A stretch of DNA of 64,000 bases from JBBQYA01 sp031412335 (GCA_031412335.1 JANOCT010000027.1:1-64000), one strand, 5' to 3'; positions 26,889 through 35,887 are shown, counted from the first letter of the stretch. A program made the numbers and translations. The notes: a model not told the origin generated them from the sequence alone.

Positions 26889-27938
26889 TTATTTTTTGTT
26901 AAACCCAGATAAGTTACCAACAATTAGTTTGATGCTTAATTTTACCAGATCGCCCATGGTTTTTGCAGTAAGAAAAACCTCATTTTTATAGTGTTTGGCT
27001 AACTCCTTTTTTAGATTTTCAATTTTTTCTTTGGTTGAAAGTTCATCATGCACCATTGAATCTAATAAATCTTTCACTTGATATCGGGATGATCGTACTC
27101 GACGATTAATTAAAGCATGTTCTTCTTTTTGATATTGTAGTACTGATTCTTTGGTCAGATTTTTAGAAACCAGCTTTACAAACATTAAATTTTGCTTGAA
27201 AAATTGTGGCATATACACTTTTTTATTTCCTTCGAATGATTGCTGATCAAAATCAAGCGCACACATTCTGTAATGAGTTTCTTCGAAATCTGGAGTTATG
27301 TCAACTACAAAATTGCTCGAATGCATGTCGCCTAATAAACGGACAAAGCAACGCTCATTAAATTTCACAAACTCTTTGGCCACACGTATTTCATCAAAAT
27401 GACGATCGAGAAAATGACCTTGTAAAAACTGATCAGCTGGAATTCCAGCTATATGTTCCTCCACCAATAAATCATTATCAATGAAAAAAGCTATTCGATT
27501 AGGTGATAATAAATGCTCCAGTTCTAATCCATAAACTCGGCTGGCATCTGCTTTTTTTATATAGAAATAATCAAAATTATCGTTCAGTTTATTTACAATT
27601 CTGATCCTGAATGGTAAGGTATTTCCATAAGTGCACATATCAATCCGATCTACATACAAATGCTTTAACACATTTAGCTCACCACCAGATTTTAGATGAG
27701 CATAACAAAGTTTTAATGCTTCATGAATTTCTATTTGCAAGCGTTCTTCAAAATAAACACTTACCCAAAGTGTATCCTTTCCATTGCGATCATAGGTGCT
27801 TATTGAGTCACTATACCGTAATAAATCAGCATAAGTAAGCGGTATTAAATTAACTCTTCCATACTTTTTCAGGTAATTTCGAAGGCGTAGACTTATCGGA
27901 TAAACTATTTTCTTTTTAGAAATCAGGTTCATTTTCAA
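26889..27938 (-). CDS. Uncharacterised protein with kinase-like (APH/HipA-type) catalytic motifs
   Basis: The 349-aa protein is not one I recognise by name. Its centre has two motifs of the protein-kinase-like fold: VRLLGDMHSSNFVVD (a Brenner-like D/H-x-x-x-x-N catalytic loop) and MCALDFDQQSF (a DFG-like metal-binding D-F-D). Upstream, RIRIVNKLNDNFDYFYIKKAD could supply the ATP-site Lys. It might phosphorylate a small molecule, lipid or protein. The C-terminal third is basic and helical. It is a single gene divergent from the histidine kinase, with a 385-bp gap between. Confidence 0.6.
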   Translation of the reverse strand: MKMNLISKKKIVYPISLRLRNYLKKYGRVNLIPLTYADLLRYSDSISTYDRNGKDTLWVSVYFEERLQIEIHEALKLCYAHLKSGGELNVLKHLYVDRIDMCTYGNTLPFRIRIVNKLNDNFDYFYIKKADASRVYGLELEHLLSPNRIAFFIDNDLLVEEHIAGIPADQFLQGHFLDRHFDEIRVAKEFVKFNERCFVRLLGDMHSSNFVVDITPDFEETHYRMCALDFDQQSFEGNKKVYMPQFFKQNLMFVKLVSKNLTKESVLQYQKEEHALINRRVRSSRYQVKDLLDSMVHDELSTKEKIENLKKELAKHYKNEVFLTAKTMGDLVKLSIKLIVGNLSGFNKK

Positions 27939-28323
27939 GTTAAAATTTTTACTTATTAGTTAAGAAAATAGATTATGAATACCAAATTCATGATTCTAAT
28001 GTAAAATTAAAAATCAAAATTTATCCTTAATTTCTATTATAGTGATTAATTATTACTTGACAATTTTAAGATTCCATTAATTTTATTTCTGAAAAATAGC
28101 TTATTCTGATCACAAAGCCTTATTTGTTTCTCAATACAATTAGATTTTTTTCATAGTTTGGCTAGTCGTTTTCTATCTTAATTTTTTGTACTTTGATTTT
28201 ATGAAATCTAGTTTTAGTATTTTCCTTAATAACATGATCCGATTATTTGTTAGCTTTTTTGCCTAGCTCAATTAAATATTGTGCAATAAGAATTGTAATT
28301 AGTTTAAAATCTACCAGTTTTAT
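27939..28323. other. Divergent intergenic region, no recognised element
   Basis: This 385-bp AT-rich gap separates the kinase-like gene from the histidine kinase. A 21-codon frame at 28201-28266 has no support as a gene. No clear consensus promoter, hairpin or repeat is visible. Confidence 0.4.
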
Positions 28324-30546
28324 ATGAAAAAACATCTCAATATTGTGTTCCTTGAGGCTAAAACAAGCGATTATGACTTTGTTGTACGATTGTTCAAGGA
28401 TACAGAAATCGACTTTACTCCTTCTTTAGCTCAATCTACTGAACAATTCAGTGAATTAATTGAAAACTTTAAACCAGATTTAGTTTTATGCAATCAGAAT
28501 CTTGCACCTTTTGGAATTGAAGATGCCATTATTCAAATAGATCAATCTGGAAAAAATATTCCGTTCATTCTTGTAAATATTTCATTAAAGCCTGGCAGTG
28601 AATATGAAGTTGGAAGCTTTCCCGAAAAGTCTTGGGTTTACAAAGTTCATATTTCTGATTTACTTGAAAAAATTCAATCATTATTTAACCTTTCTAATAC
28701 TGAAATATTGAGTTCGCATGATGTAAAATCACTCACTCGTTTTCAGGATTTATTATTAACCGTTTATCACAAAAGCCCAAATGCCATTTGCGTTTCAAGA
28801 TTAAGTGATGGAGTAATTGTAGATTTTAATCATACGCTTTCTAAAAAATTGAAATATGAAGAATATGAGTTACTTGGAAAAACTGGACTTGAGTTAGGAT
28901 TCTGGAAAAGTGAACAAGAGCGTAATGCAATTGTAAGAACTGTAAAAGAAACTGGATCGCTAAAAGATTTTTCAGGATTTAATGTAGATAAATATGGTAC
29001 TGGAATTTTTTTTAGCGGGAATTTTGATTTAGTAGAAATCCAAGGTGTTGAATATTTACTGTGCAATTTTCAAGATATAACAGAAAAAACAAAAGCCAAA
29101 AAAGATCTTGAGATCAGCGAAAATCAATATCGACTTTTAGCAGAAAATGCTACAGATATGATTTCTAGGCTTGATGATAATGCAAAATTTACTTACATGT
29201 CCCCAGCATCCGAATCTTTTTTAGGCTATTTGCCCGAAGAAATGATTGGTAAATCCGCTTTTGAATTTATACATGAAGACGATTTACATTTTATAAACTA
29301 TGCATACGAACAACTTATAAGTAATCAAGAGAGTATCATTATTATATACCGTAAGCGTAGAAAAGATGGAGTATATATTTGGATAGAATCTAAAGCTAGT
29401 GCTGTAAAAGATGTGCAAACTGGAGCAGTACATGAAATTATTGCTGTTTCAAGAGATATAACTAAAAGAAAAAAAATTGAAGATGCCCTTATTGAAAGTG
29501 AATATTACTACCGATTATTAGCAGAAAACTCCAGCGATATGATTTCCAGACATAGCCCAGACGGTGTTTATCATTATATTTCTCCAGCGAGTTTTCAATT
29601 ATTTGGCTATCATCCAGAGGAGCTTGTAGGCAGAAACGCTTTCAACTTTATTCATAAAGAGGAAGTGGAAGAATTGAAGAAGACTATGCAATTGGTTATT
29701 GAAGAAGAATTGCCTAAAACCTTAGTTTACCGATACAAAAACAAAGATGGAAAATACGTTTGGATAGAATCAACAAATAAAGTATTACATGATAAAAACT
29801 CGGGAGAGGTAAGTGAAATTGTATCCGTTTCTAGAAATATTACCCAACGAAAACAAGTTGAAGATAAATTAAAAGAAAAAATAAAAGATCTGGATACGTT
29901 TATTTATCGATCATCGCATGATTTAAAAGGTCCAATTTCATCTATGAAAGGATTGATAAATATGGCAAAAATGGAAATTGATAACGTTGAAGCCAATGAA
30001 TTTTTCGAAATGATGGAGAAAAGCGTTTCACACCTCGATTCTATTTTAATGGATTTGCTAAGCATTACTAAAATAGCACAAGGCCAAAAAAATTTAACAG
30101 TTATTAATTTTGATGAAGTGATTAATGAAATTTTATTAAGCCTTCAAAATTTAACAAATTTTAGCAAAATAAAGTTTAACAAAAAAATTATTCAGCAACA
30201 TGATTTTCTGAGCGATCGAGCGTTAATCAATAACATTTTACAAAATCTGATATTAAATTCAATTGTGTATAGACGCAGTGAACAAAATCTAGGAAATACA
30301 AAAATAGAAATCACCGAAAAAGAAACATTCTTAGAAATTATTATAGAAGATGATGCTGAAGGCATACCAGTGCACATGCAAGACAAAGTTTATGAAATGT
30401 TTTACCGAGGAAATTTAAAATCTTCAGGCACCGGGCTAGGTCTTTACATTGTAAAAACTGCTATCGAAAAGCTTGAAGGATCAATAGTTTTACAAAGTAC
30501 CGTTAATGTCGGTACAAAATTTATCATACATTTACCCGTTAACTAA
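28324..30546 (+). CDS. Sensor histidine kinase with pseudo-receiver and PAS domains
   Basis: The 740-aa soluble kinase has, in order: a receiver-like domain (1-125) in which the phosphoacceptor Asp position reads Asn (DLVLCNQNLAP), so probably non-phosphorylatable; a first PAS (about 140-255); two closely related PAS/PAC modules (about 268-385 and 393-510, each with LLAEN-x-x-D-M-I-S-R and Y-x-S-P-A-S); a HisKA with phosphorylated H532 in SSHDLKGP; and a HATPase_c with N-box ILNSIVY and G-box GTGLGLYIVK. No membrane segment is present, so the input is cytoplasmic (redox, light or small molecule). It is followed 24 bp later by its likely partner regulator. Confidence 0.9.
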   Translation: MKKHLNIVFLEAKTSDYDFVVRLFKDTEIDFTPSLAQSTEQFSELIENFKPDLVLCNQNLAPFGIEDAIIQIDQSGKNIPFILVNISLKPGSEYEVGSFPEKSWVYKVHISDLLEKIQSLFNLSNTEILSSHDVKSLTRFQDLLLTVYHKSPNAICVSRLSDGVIVDFNHTLSKKLKYEEYELLGKTGLELGFWKSEQERNAIVRTVKETGSLKDFSGFNVDKYGTGIFFSGNFDLVEIQGVEYLLCNFQDITEKTKAKKDLEISENQYRLLAENATDMISRLDDNAKFTYMSPASESFLGYLPEEMIGKSAFEFIHEDDLHFINYAYEQLISNQESIIIIYRKRRKDGVYIWIESKASAVKDVQTGAVHEIIAVSRDITKRKKIEDALIESEYYYRLLAENSSDMISRHSPDGVYHYISPASFQLFGYHPEELVGRNAFNFIHKEEVEELKKTMQLVIEEELPKTLVYRYKNKDGKYVWIESTNKVLHDKNSGEVSEIVSVSRNITQRKQVEDKLKEKIKDLDTFIYRSSHDLKGPISSMKGLINMAKMEIDNVEANEFFEMMEKSVSHLDSILMDLLSITKIAQGQKNLTVINFDEVINEILLSLQNLTNFSKIKFNKKIIQQHDFLSDRALINNILQNLILNSIVYRRSEQNLGNTKIEITEKETFLEIIIEDDAEGIPVHMQDKVYEMFYRGNLKSSGTGLGLYIVKTAIEKLEGSIVLQSTVNVGTKFIIHLPVN

Positions 30547-30570
30547 AACGAATAATATTGCAGAAATAGA

Positions 30571-31002
30571 ATGATCACTACCAGCTCAAAATACGAAACA
30601 GTCATGTTTATTGATGATAGTGAAATAGACAATCTGATCAATAATCATTTAATCAGAAAATCTAATTTTGCTTCCAAAGTTTGTATTCATAATGGGCCTG
30701 GTTCTGCCTTAGAATATCTTCAAAAAGTAAGCAACGATAATCTTCATCCTGAATTAATACCCGACATCATTTTTTTGGATATAAACATGCCAATCATGAA
30801 TGGTTTCCAGTTTTTAGATGAATATGAAAAAATAGCTAATGTTATAAAAAAGCCAATCAAGATTGTTATTCTTTCTAGTTCTGTAGATCCTGCAGATTTA
30901 CAACATTCAAAAGAAAATAAATACATTATTAAAATGATCCACAAGCCTCTTTCTTACGATGCTTTAGATGAATTGCTTGAGGAGGGTTCACCTCTTTTTT
31001 AA
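30571..31002 (+). CDS. Single-domain response regulator
   Basis: The 143-aa protein is a receiver domain only. It has an acidic pair D15/D16 (MFIDDSEID), phosphoacceptor D70 (IIFLDINMPIMNG), S at ILSSS and conserved K in IHKPLS. It has no output domain, so it acts by protein-protein contact or as a phosphorelay intermediate, like the CheY-like regulators common next to PAS kinases in Bacteroidota. Cotranscribed with the upstream kinase (24-bp gap). Confidence 0.9.
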   Translation: MITTSSKYETVMFIDDSEIDNLINNHLIRKSNFASKVCIHNGPGSALEYLQKVSNDNLHPELIPDIIFLDINMPIMNGFQFLDEYEKIANVIKKPIKIVILSSSVDPADLQHSKENKYIIKMIHKPLSYDALDELLEEGSPLF

Positions 31003-31005
31003 TTT

Positions 31006-31914
31006 TCAAAAATAAATTTCTCTTGCCGCTTTAAATGTATTGCAATGTGCATCTACAATTATTTTTATTGATTCAGAATATCCACCACCCATACTTACCG
31101 AAACTGGTATATTTTTATTCCGGCAATAATTTAAAACTATTTGATCTCGCTGATAACAACCTAATAAACTCAAGGATAACTTTCCTAGTTTATCTGTTTT
31201 TAATACATCAACACCAGATAAATAGAATATAAAATCAGGTTTAAAAATTTCTGATATGAAACTCAGTTTTTCTCTTAAAATAGTCAAATACTGCTCATCT
31301 CCTATTCCAGTTTCTAGTTCTATATCTAAATCAGATTGTTCTTTTATGTATGGATAATTGGCTTTGCCATGCATACTGAAAGTAAATACATTTTTATTGT
31401 TGCTGAAAATTTCAGCAGTTCCATTTCCTTGGTGAACATCCAGATCGATAATTAAAATTTTATTTGCTAGTTCTTTTTTAATTAAATAATTGGCTGCAAT
31501 TGCTTGATCGTTTAACAAACAAAAGCCTTCACCTTTATTAGTGAATGCATGATGAGTGCCGCCAGCAATATTAAAAACTACTCCTCTTTCGAAAGCGAAT
31601 TTCAAACCTTCTACCGTTCCGCTGGCTATGGTTAGTTCACGTTCTACTAATTTTTCGCTTAAGGGAAATCCAATTCTACGAATCATTGCCTGTGGCAAAC
31701 TTAGATTTTTCATTTGCGCTAAATAATCCGAATCATGAGTTAGCAACACAGTTTTATCATCCAATATTGCTGGTTGATAGATGTCATTTTTTGAAATAAT
31801 GCCTTCGTGCAAAAGTTGCTCAGGAATCAGTTCATATTTAAGCATCGGAAAACGATGTCCTGCTGGCAACGGATGTGCATAAATTGGAGAAAATGCAATT
31901 TTAAAAGAGTGCAT
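31006..31914 (-). CDS. Histone deacetylase family protein (AcuC/HDAC-like)
   Basis: The 302-aa zinc amidohydrolase has the HDAC signatures: AGGTHHAF (tandem catalytic His), IIDLDVHQGNGTAEIF (metal-binding D and H), FSMHGKANYP, the D-V-L/K-T-D region (LSGVDVLKTDKLG) supplying the third ligand, and SMGGGYS with the C-terminal GGGY. It likely removes acetyl or other acyl groups from small molecules or protein lysines in the cytoplasm. It is convergent with the response regulator gene, with 3 bp between stops. Confidence 0.92.
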   Translation of the reverse strand: MHSFKIAFSPIYAHPLPAGHRFPMLKYELIPEQLLHEGIISKNDIYQPAILDDKTVLLTHDSDYLAQMKNLSLPQAMIRRIGFPLSEKLVERELTIASGTVEGLKFAFERGVVFNIAGGTHHAFTNKGEGFCLLNDQAIAANYLIKKELANKILIIDLDVHQGNGTAEIFSNNKNVFTFSMHGKANYPYIKEQSDLDIELETGIGDEQYLTILREKLSFISEIFKPDFIFYLSGVDVLKTDKLGKLSLSLLGCYQRDQIVLNYCRNKNIPVSVSMGGGYSESIKIIVDAHCNTFKAAREIYF

Positions 31915-31974
31915 TCAGCAATATTACAATATTGTAGTAAATTTAAATTTAGGAAAAATTAAAAACTAAAGGAT

Positions 31975-32310
31975 TTATTCAATATGTCTTTTCTCGATAC
32001 TTTCCACAGCCACAATAAAATCAGCAACTGCTTTATCAGCATACGCACCGTACGAATCTGTTAGTGTTCCTTTTGCCCCATCTGTGGTTTCTATTGCATA
32101 TAAAACCGCAGAATCAGCAGGATCAGTTTCGCCTTCGAAGCGATAAAAATTTACAATACTCACATCTTCAGGTGCATAAATTTTTTCCGCTCCAGCAGCA
32201 GATATACCGTTTTCAACCGCTTGGAAATCATTTTCGAATCCGAATTTTTTTAAACTATTGATACATTGAGATAATGTTTTTAAGTCATCATTGCTTAGTT
32301 CTGGTTTCAT
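31975..32310 (-). CDS. Conserved small acidic protein of unknown function
   Basis: The 111-aa protein has an N-terminal helix (LKTLSQCINSLKKFGFENDF) and a C-terminal alpha/beta part with the string VNFYRFEGETDPADSAVLYAIE followed by GAKGTLTDSYGAYAD. I recognise a Bacteroidota family with the R-F-E-G-x-[ST]-[DN]-P-x-D core that databases often call phosphoribosylpyrophosphate synthetase, although it is far too short and lacks PRPP-synthase motifs. No function can be given. Its promoter region includes the 9-mer array at 32504-32598. Confidence 0.7.
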   Translation of the reverse strand: MKPELSNDDLKTLSQCINSLKKFGFENDFQAVENGISAAGAEKIYAPEDVSIVNFYRFEGETDPADSAVLYAIETTDGAKGTLTDSYGAYADKAVADFIVAVESIEKRHIE

Positions 32311-32503
32311 GGTGTTGGTTTTTAGAATTTGAGGAAGGAAAATGATGCCAGAAATTTGAACAAAGTTGATTTAAATAATCAATGAGATAGGATAACTTGA
32401 AATTTGAATTTTTGAATAAATGGTAGAATACAGAAACCTTCTTGGTTCCTTGATCCTCTTTTTAAAAGGCTGTAAATGATTGATCAATAAACAAGTAAAA
32501 AGT

Positions 32504-32598
32504 TGTAATCAATTTTTTTGTAATCAAAATTTTTGATTACACTTTTTTTGATTACAACTTTGTAATCAAATTGAAAAAAAAAATTTATTTTGATTACA
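32504..32598. repeat. Phased array of six TGTAATCAA / TTGATTACA 9-mers
   Basis: Six exact copies of one 9-mer occur within 95 bp: TGTAATCAA at 32504, 32519 and 32561, and its complement TTGATTACA at 32533, 32548 and 32590. Start-to-start spacings are 15, 14, 15, 13 and 29 bp, so one slot near 32575 is vacant in an otherwise regular 14-15 bp ladder. Copies two and three form a perfect 9-bp-arm palindrome. This looks like an iteron or multi-site operator. It lies 194 bp upstream of the small acidic protein gene and about 390 bp from the prfC fragment. Confidence 0.75.
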
Positions 32599-32991
32599 CA
32601 TTGGCAATAACAAAGCTTATTAGAATCTAATAAGATGCCATTAAGATAGTTGAAATTGGAAGTTCAGTCTTTTTTTATGTGTTAGGGATTATGGATTAAG
32701 AAGAGAGGCACTCTTAGGAGGGAAATTTAAGAGAAGAGATTAAGTAGAACGAGTTGGGCTATACATTCAGTTCCGTTTTAAAGATATTCAAAATGTTTAT
32801 TGTCCGAACTATTTCAATACTTACTCTAAGAAACTTCTAAACATTCGAAATTTAGTCTATTGTAAATTCAAAATAAAACCCAATCATTTAAAAAATAATA
32901 AAAATAAACTTTATCCAGAAAACTCTTCAAAATCCGATTAATACAAAATCCCTTTTCACGCTCCAAAAAAAAATACCCCCAGCAAATTTAG
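32599..32991. other. Non-coding stretch between the 9-mer array and the prfC fragment
   Basis: About 390 bp without a supported gene. It contains GTTAGGGAT and GTTGGGCTATA words faintly like the structured repeat at 10925 and 36666, too degenerate to call, and AT-rich DNA. It may be decayed mobile-element DNA. Confidence 0.35.
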
Positions 32992-33223
32992 TTACACCCC
33001 CAACTTAAACTCCGATGTAAAATGAAATTCAATATCTGGATTATCTTTTATCATTACATTCAACATCCATTCAGATTCGGATAAATATACCATGTTTTTA
33101 TCTTTGTCAAAGGCAATGCTTCGCATTTTAAAACTGGCAAATTCTTCAAGTTTTGCAGAGTTGCCGGTAGGCCAGCAGGCTTTGAAAATGTTGAGCGAAT
33201 CGAACCTAAAACTGGCTCCATAT
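32992..33223 (-). pseudogene. Duplicated 3' end of prfC (232 bp, displaced)
   Basis: This segment matches the last 232 bp of the intact prfC (34271-34502), by eye with about ten mismatches (roughly 96% identity). It keeps the frame through the shared C-terminal codons ending KLGV and the TAA stop at 32992-32994. Similarity ends abruptly at 33223 inside ACTGGCTCCATA. It has no start or N-terminal part. With dinD in between, the layout is intact prfC, dinD, prfC tail, as when an incoming element replaces a gene's 3' end and strands the old one. Confidence 0.88.
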
Positions 33224-33341
33224 TTTTTACAATAATATTATCTGTGTTTAGTACTTGTACTGCTTATGCAATGGCAAGCAAGCTCTTTATGGAAAAAACA
33301 CTTATTAAGTTTATCAATGATGTATTGCTTTAATCCAAATT

Positions 33342-34193
33342 TCATTTTTTAGGTTTATCTAATTTTAGGGAGGCAGTTTTCGGTTCTATTTTTTTAATGC
33401 TTTCTTCGACTGGTAAATTTTCAGGCATTTCTCCGCCAATTTCTTCAATGGTTTTGCGAACTTTTTTGCCAACTTCGTAATGGGTTTGGTTGGCTTTCTG
33501 TTTGCCTTTTATCTGTTCACGTTTTAGTTTTTCTTCGGTTTGTGTAGCTCGAAAAAGGTTGGCTGCTAATTCGGTACTGCCCATGTGGTCGAGTATTTTT
33601 TGGCTTTTTTTCAATCCTTTTTTTGTGTGTATTCTTTTTGCATCCAATCCACCATAGAGACCTTTGTAGCCATGGTTTTGAAAAATAGCATAGTCTATTT
33701 CGGTAATTACTCCTGCATCTTTGGCTGCGGCAGCCAATTGGGCATTGTGTTTTGCCATTTCGTTTCGCAAAAACAATCGCTTTTCATCTTCGGTGCTTAA
33801 GCGATTGTATTCTTCCATTTGCCGAATCTCTTGTAATCGTGTTTGCACAGCAAAATAGGTTTGCCCCAATGCAACTACTTCTTTACTTGGATCGGCATTT
33901 TGCACTACCAGATAACAGGCGTATCGGCTCAGTTTGTAGCTTTGCATTTCCCTTTCCGCACCCGAGCCAATGGCAACCATCTCGTTGACTTCAACGAGAT
34001 GGTTTTCGACACGTTGCCCACTATTTTTACACGCCTCTTTTGCTTTTTCTACTACCGAAGTAAAGTTTCTAAAATCGGTATATTCCAATGCTTTGGCTAA
34101 TTGGCGAGCCGTCCAAAAATCATTGCCGTTTTCGTCATTATGTTTAATTTGTTCAAAAATTGATAAAACCTTTTTGCTTAATTCCTTTGCCAT
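33342..34193 (-). CDS. dinD: DNA-damage-inducible protein D
   Basis: The 283-aa protein matches DinD: a BRO-N/KilA-like N-terminal domain (FWTARQLAKALEYTDFRNF, VVEKAKEACKNSG), the conserved YKLSRYACYLVVQNADP, and the C-terminal YKGLYGGLDAKRIHTKKGL with a charged tail. In E. coli DinD is SOS-induced and inhibits RecA filaments. DinD genes are commonly carried on mobile elements, and this copy is flanked by the intact prfC 3' end and a duplicate of it, which suggests acquisition. Promoter and LexA box are not identified. Confidence 0.92.
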   Translation of the reverse strand: MAKELSKKVLSIFEQIKHNDENGNDFWTARQLAKALEYTDFRNFTSVVEKAKEACKNSGQRVENHLVEVNEMVAIGSGAEREMQSYKLSRYACYLVVQNADPSKEVVALGQTYFAVQTRLQEIRQMEEYNRLSTEDEKRLFLRNEMAKHNAQLAAAAKDAGVITEIDYAIFQNHGYKGLYGGLDAKRIHTKKGLKKSQKILDHMGSTELAANLFRATQTEEKLKREQIKGKQKANQTHYEVGKKVRKTIEEIGGEMPENLPVEESIKKIEPKTASLKLDKPKK

Positions 34194-34270
34194 ACTTTTA
34201 AATATTGGGTGTTAAAATTAAATTATAGCCTCTTAAGTTAACTCAAATCTTTAAAATTAATCTTTTTCCC

Positions 34271-35857
34271 TTACACCCCCAACTTAAACTCCGATGTAAA
34301 ATGAAACTCAATATCAGGATTATCTTTTATCATTACATTCAACATCCATTCAGATTCAGATAAATATACCATGTTTTTATCTTTGTCAAAGGCAATGCTT
34401 CTCATTTTGAAACGGGCAAATTCTTCTAGTTTTGCAGAGTTGCCGGTAAGCCAGCAGGCTTTGAAAATGTTGAGCGAATCGAACCGACAACTGGCTCCAT
34501 ACTCATGCAATAGGCGATATTGGATTACTTCGAATTGCAACTCTCCTACTGTGCCCACAATTTTTCGGTTGCCGGGTTGTTGCTCAAATAACTGAGCCAC
34601 GCCTTCGTCCGTTAATTGCTGAATTCCTTTTTCCAGTTGCTTGGATTTCATCGGATCGGTGTTGATTAATTCCTTAAATATTTCGGGTGAAAAACTTGGA
34701 ATTCCTTTAAACATAAAATCTTCTCCATCGGTTAGCGTATCGCCAATTTTAAAATTTCCGGAATCGTACAAACCAATTACATCCCCTGGAAAAGCTTCAT
34801 CTATAATACTTTTTTCGCGCGCCATAAAACTACTAGGACTAGAAAATTTTATGTTTTTATCTAAGCGCACATGATGTACAAATTTGTTGCGCTCAAATTT
34901 ACCCGAGCAAATTCTCAAAAATGCAATTCGGTCGCGGTGTTTGGGATCTAAGTTGGCATGTATTTTAAACACAAAACCACTAAATGCTTTCTCGTTCGGG
35001 TATATTAATCGTTCGTCGGTTTCGCGCGGTGCTGGGGTTGGTGCAATTTTTATAAACGTATCCAGCAATTCTTTTACTCCAAAATTATTGACTGCACTTC
35101 CAAAAAATACAGGAGCTACTTTTCCTTCAATATATTTCTGCCGATCAAAAGGTTCAAAAACTCCTTCAATCAACTCTACATCTTCTCTCAATTGTTCAGC
35201 ATATTTTCCGGTCAGCTCGTCCAGCACTTTATCATTTAAATCAGAAATTATCACCGACTTTTCATGCACTTTGGATTTTTCGGGTTCAAACAAATACAAA
35301 TTATGATCGAATAAATTATACACTCCTTTAAAAGTTGAGCCCATGCTTATCGGCCAACTCAATGGTCGAGTTTTGATACTTAGTTTCTCTTCCAGCTCGT
35401 CCAACAAGTCGAAAGGCTGCTTACCATCGCGATCCATTTTATTGATGAAAACAATCACCGGCGTATTTCGCATCCGGCAAACTTCCATCAGTTTTTCAGT
35501 TTGAGTTTCTACCCCTTTCACACAATCTACCACCAAAATTACACTATCCACCGCTGTTAAAGTTCGGTAAGTATCTTCTGCAAAGTCCTTATGACCAGGA
35601 GTATCCAGTATATTTACCTTCACACCTTTATAATCGAAACCCATAACCGAGGTTGCCACAGAAATTCCTCTTTGCTTTTCTATTTCCATAAAATCGGAAG
35701 TAGCAGTTTTCGTTATTTTATTCGATTTTACCGCTCCTGCCGTTTGTATAGCACCACCAAAAAGCAAGAACTTTTCCGTGAGCGTGGTTTTACCAGCATC
35801 CGGGTGACTTATAATTGCAAACGTTCTTCTCTTACTTATTTCGCCTTCAATGCTCAT
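34271..35857 (-). CDS. prfC: Peptide chain release factor 3 (translational GTPase)
   Basis: The 528-aa GTPase has G1 SHPDAGKTTLTE, G2/G3 KQRGISV and DTPGHKDF, G4 FINKMDRDG and the RF3-specific C-terminal domains (CRFDSLNIFKACWLTG). It recycles RF1/RF2 after peptide release on the ribosome. Length is normal and the C-terminus intact. Its last 232 bp are duplicated beyond dinD, so the present 3' end may be the one brought in by the incoming DNA. Confidence 0.96.
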   Translation of the reverse strand: MSIEGEISKRRTFAIISHPDAGKTTLTEKFLLFGGAIQTAGAVKSNKITKTATSDFMEIEKQRGISVATSVMGFDYKGVKVNILDTPGHKDFAEDTYRTLTAVDSVILVVDCVKGVETQTEKLMEVCRMRNTPVIVFINKMDRDGKQPFDLLDELEEKLSIKTRPLSWPISMGSTFKGVYNLFDHNLYLFEPEKSKVHEKSVIISDLNDKVLDELTGKYAEQLREDVELIEGVFEPFDRQKYIEGKVAPVFFGSAVNNFGVKELLDTFIKIAPTPAPRETDERLIYPNEKAFSGFVFKIHANLDPKHRDRIAFLRICSGKFERNKFVHHVRLDKNIKFSSPSSFMAREKSIIDEAFPGDVIGLYDSGNFKIGDTLTDGEDFMFKGIPSFSPEIFKELINTDPMKSKQLEKGIQQLTDEGVAQLFEQQPGNRKIVGTVGELQFEVIQYRLLHEYGASCRFDSLNIFKACWLTGNSAKLEEFARFKMRSIAFDKDKNMVYLSESEWMLNVMIKDNPDIEFHFTSEFKLGV

Positions 35858-35879
35858 TTTTTTCCTATCTAAAAGTTTG

Positions 35880-35887
35880 CAAATATA
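35880..35887 (-). promoter_or_regulatory. Candidate -7 element for prfC
   Basis: On the minus strand TATATTTG (TAnnTTTG) lies 22 bp before the prfC start codon. No clear TTG -33 box at normal spacing. Confidence 0.35.

Noticed and set aside
28201..28266. 21-codon frame before the histidine kinase
   Set aside because: No conserved feature or spacing argument, unlike the 53-aa peptide gene next to PqqD.
31975..32310. Phosphoribosylpyrophosphate synthetase
   Set aside because: The name is attached to this family in databases, but the protein is 111 aa and lacks PRPP-synthase motifs.
32504..32598. CRISPR array
   Set aside because: Repeats are only 9 bp, in mixed orientation, with 4-6 bp gaps; no cas genes in the window.
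32640..32790. Possible third copy of the structured repeat
   Set aside because: Only short words (GTTAGGGAT, GTTGGGCTATA) are shared; the conserved linker and both stems are missing.
33230..33333. Short plus-strand frame next to the prfC fragment (ATG at 33272)
   Set aside because: About 20 codons with no family resemblance; more likely chance in element debris.
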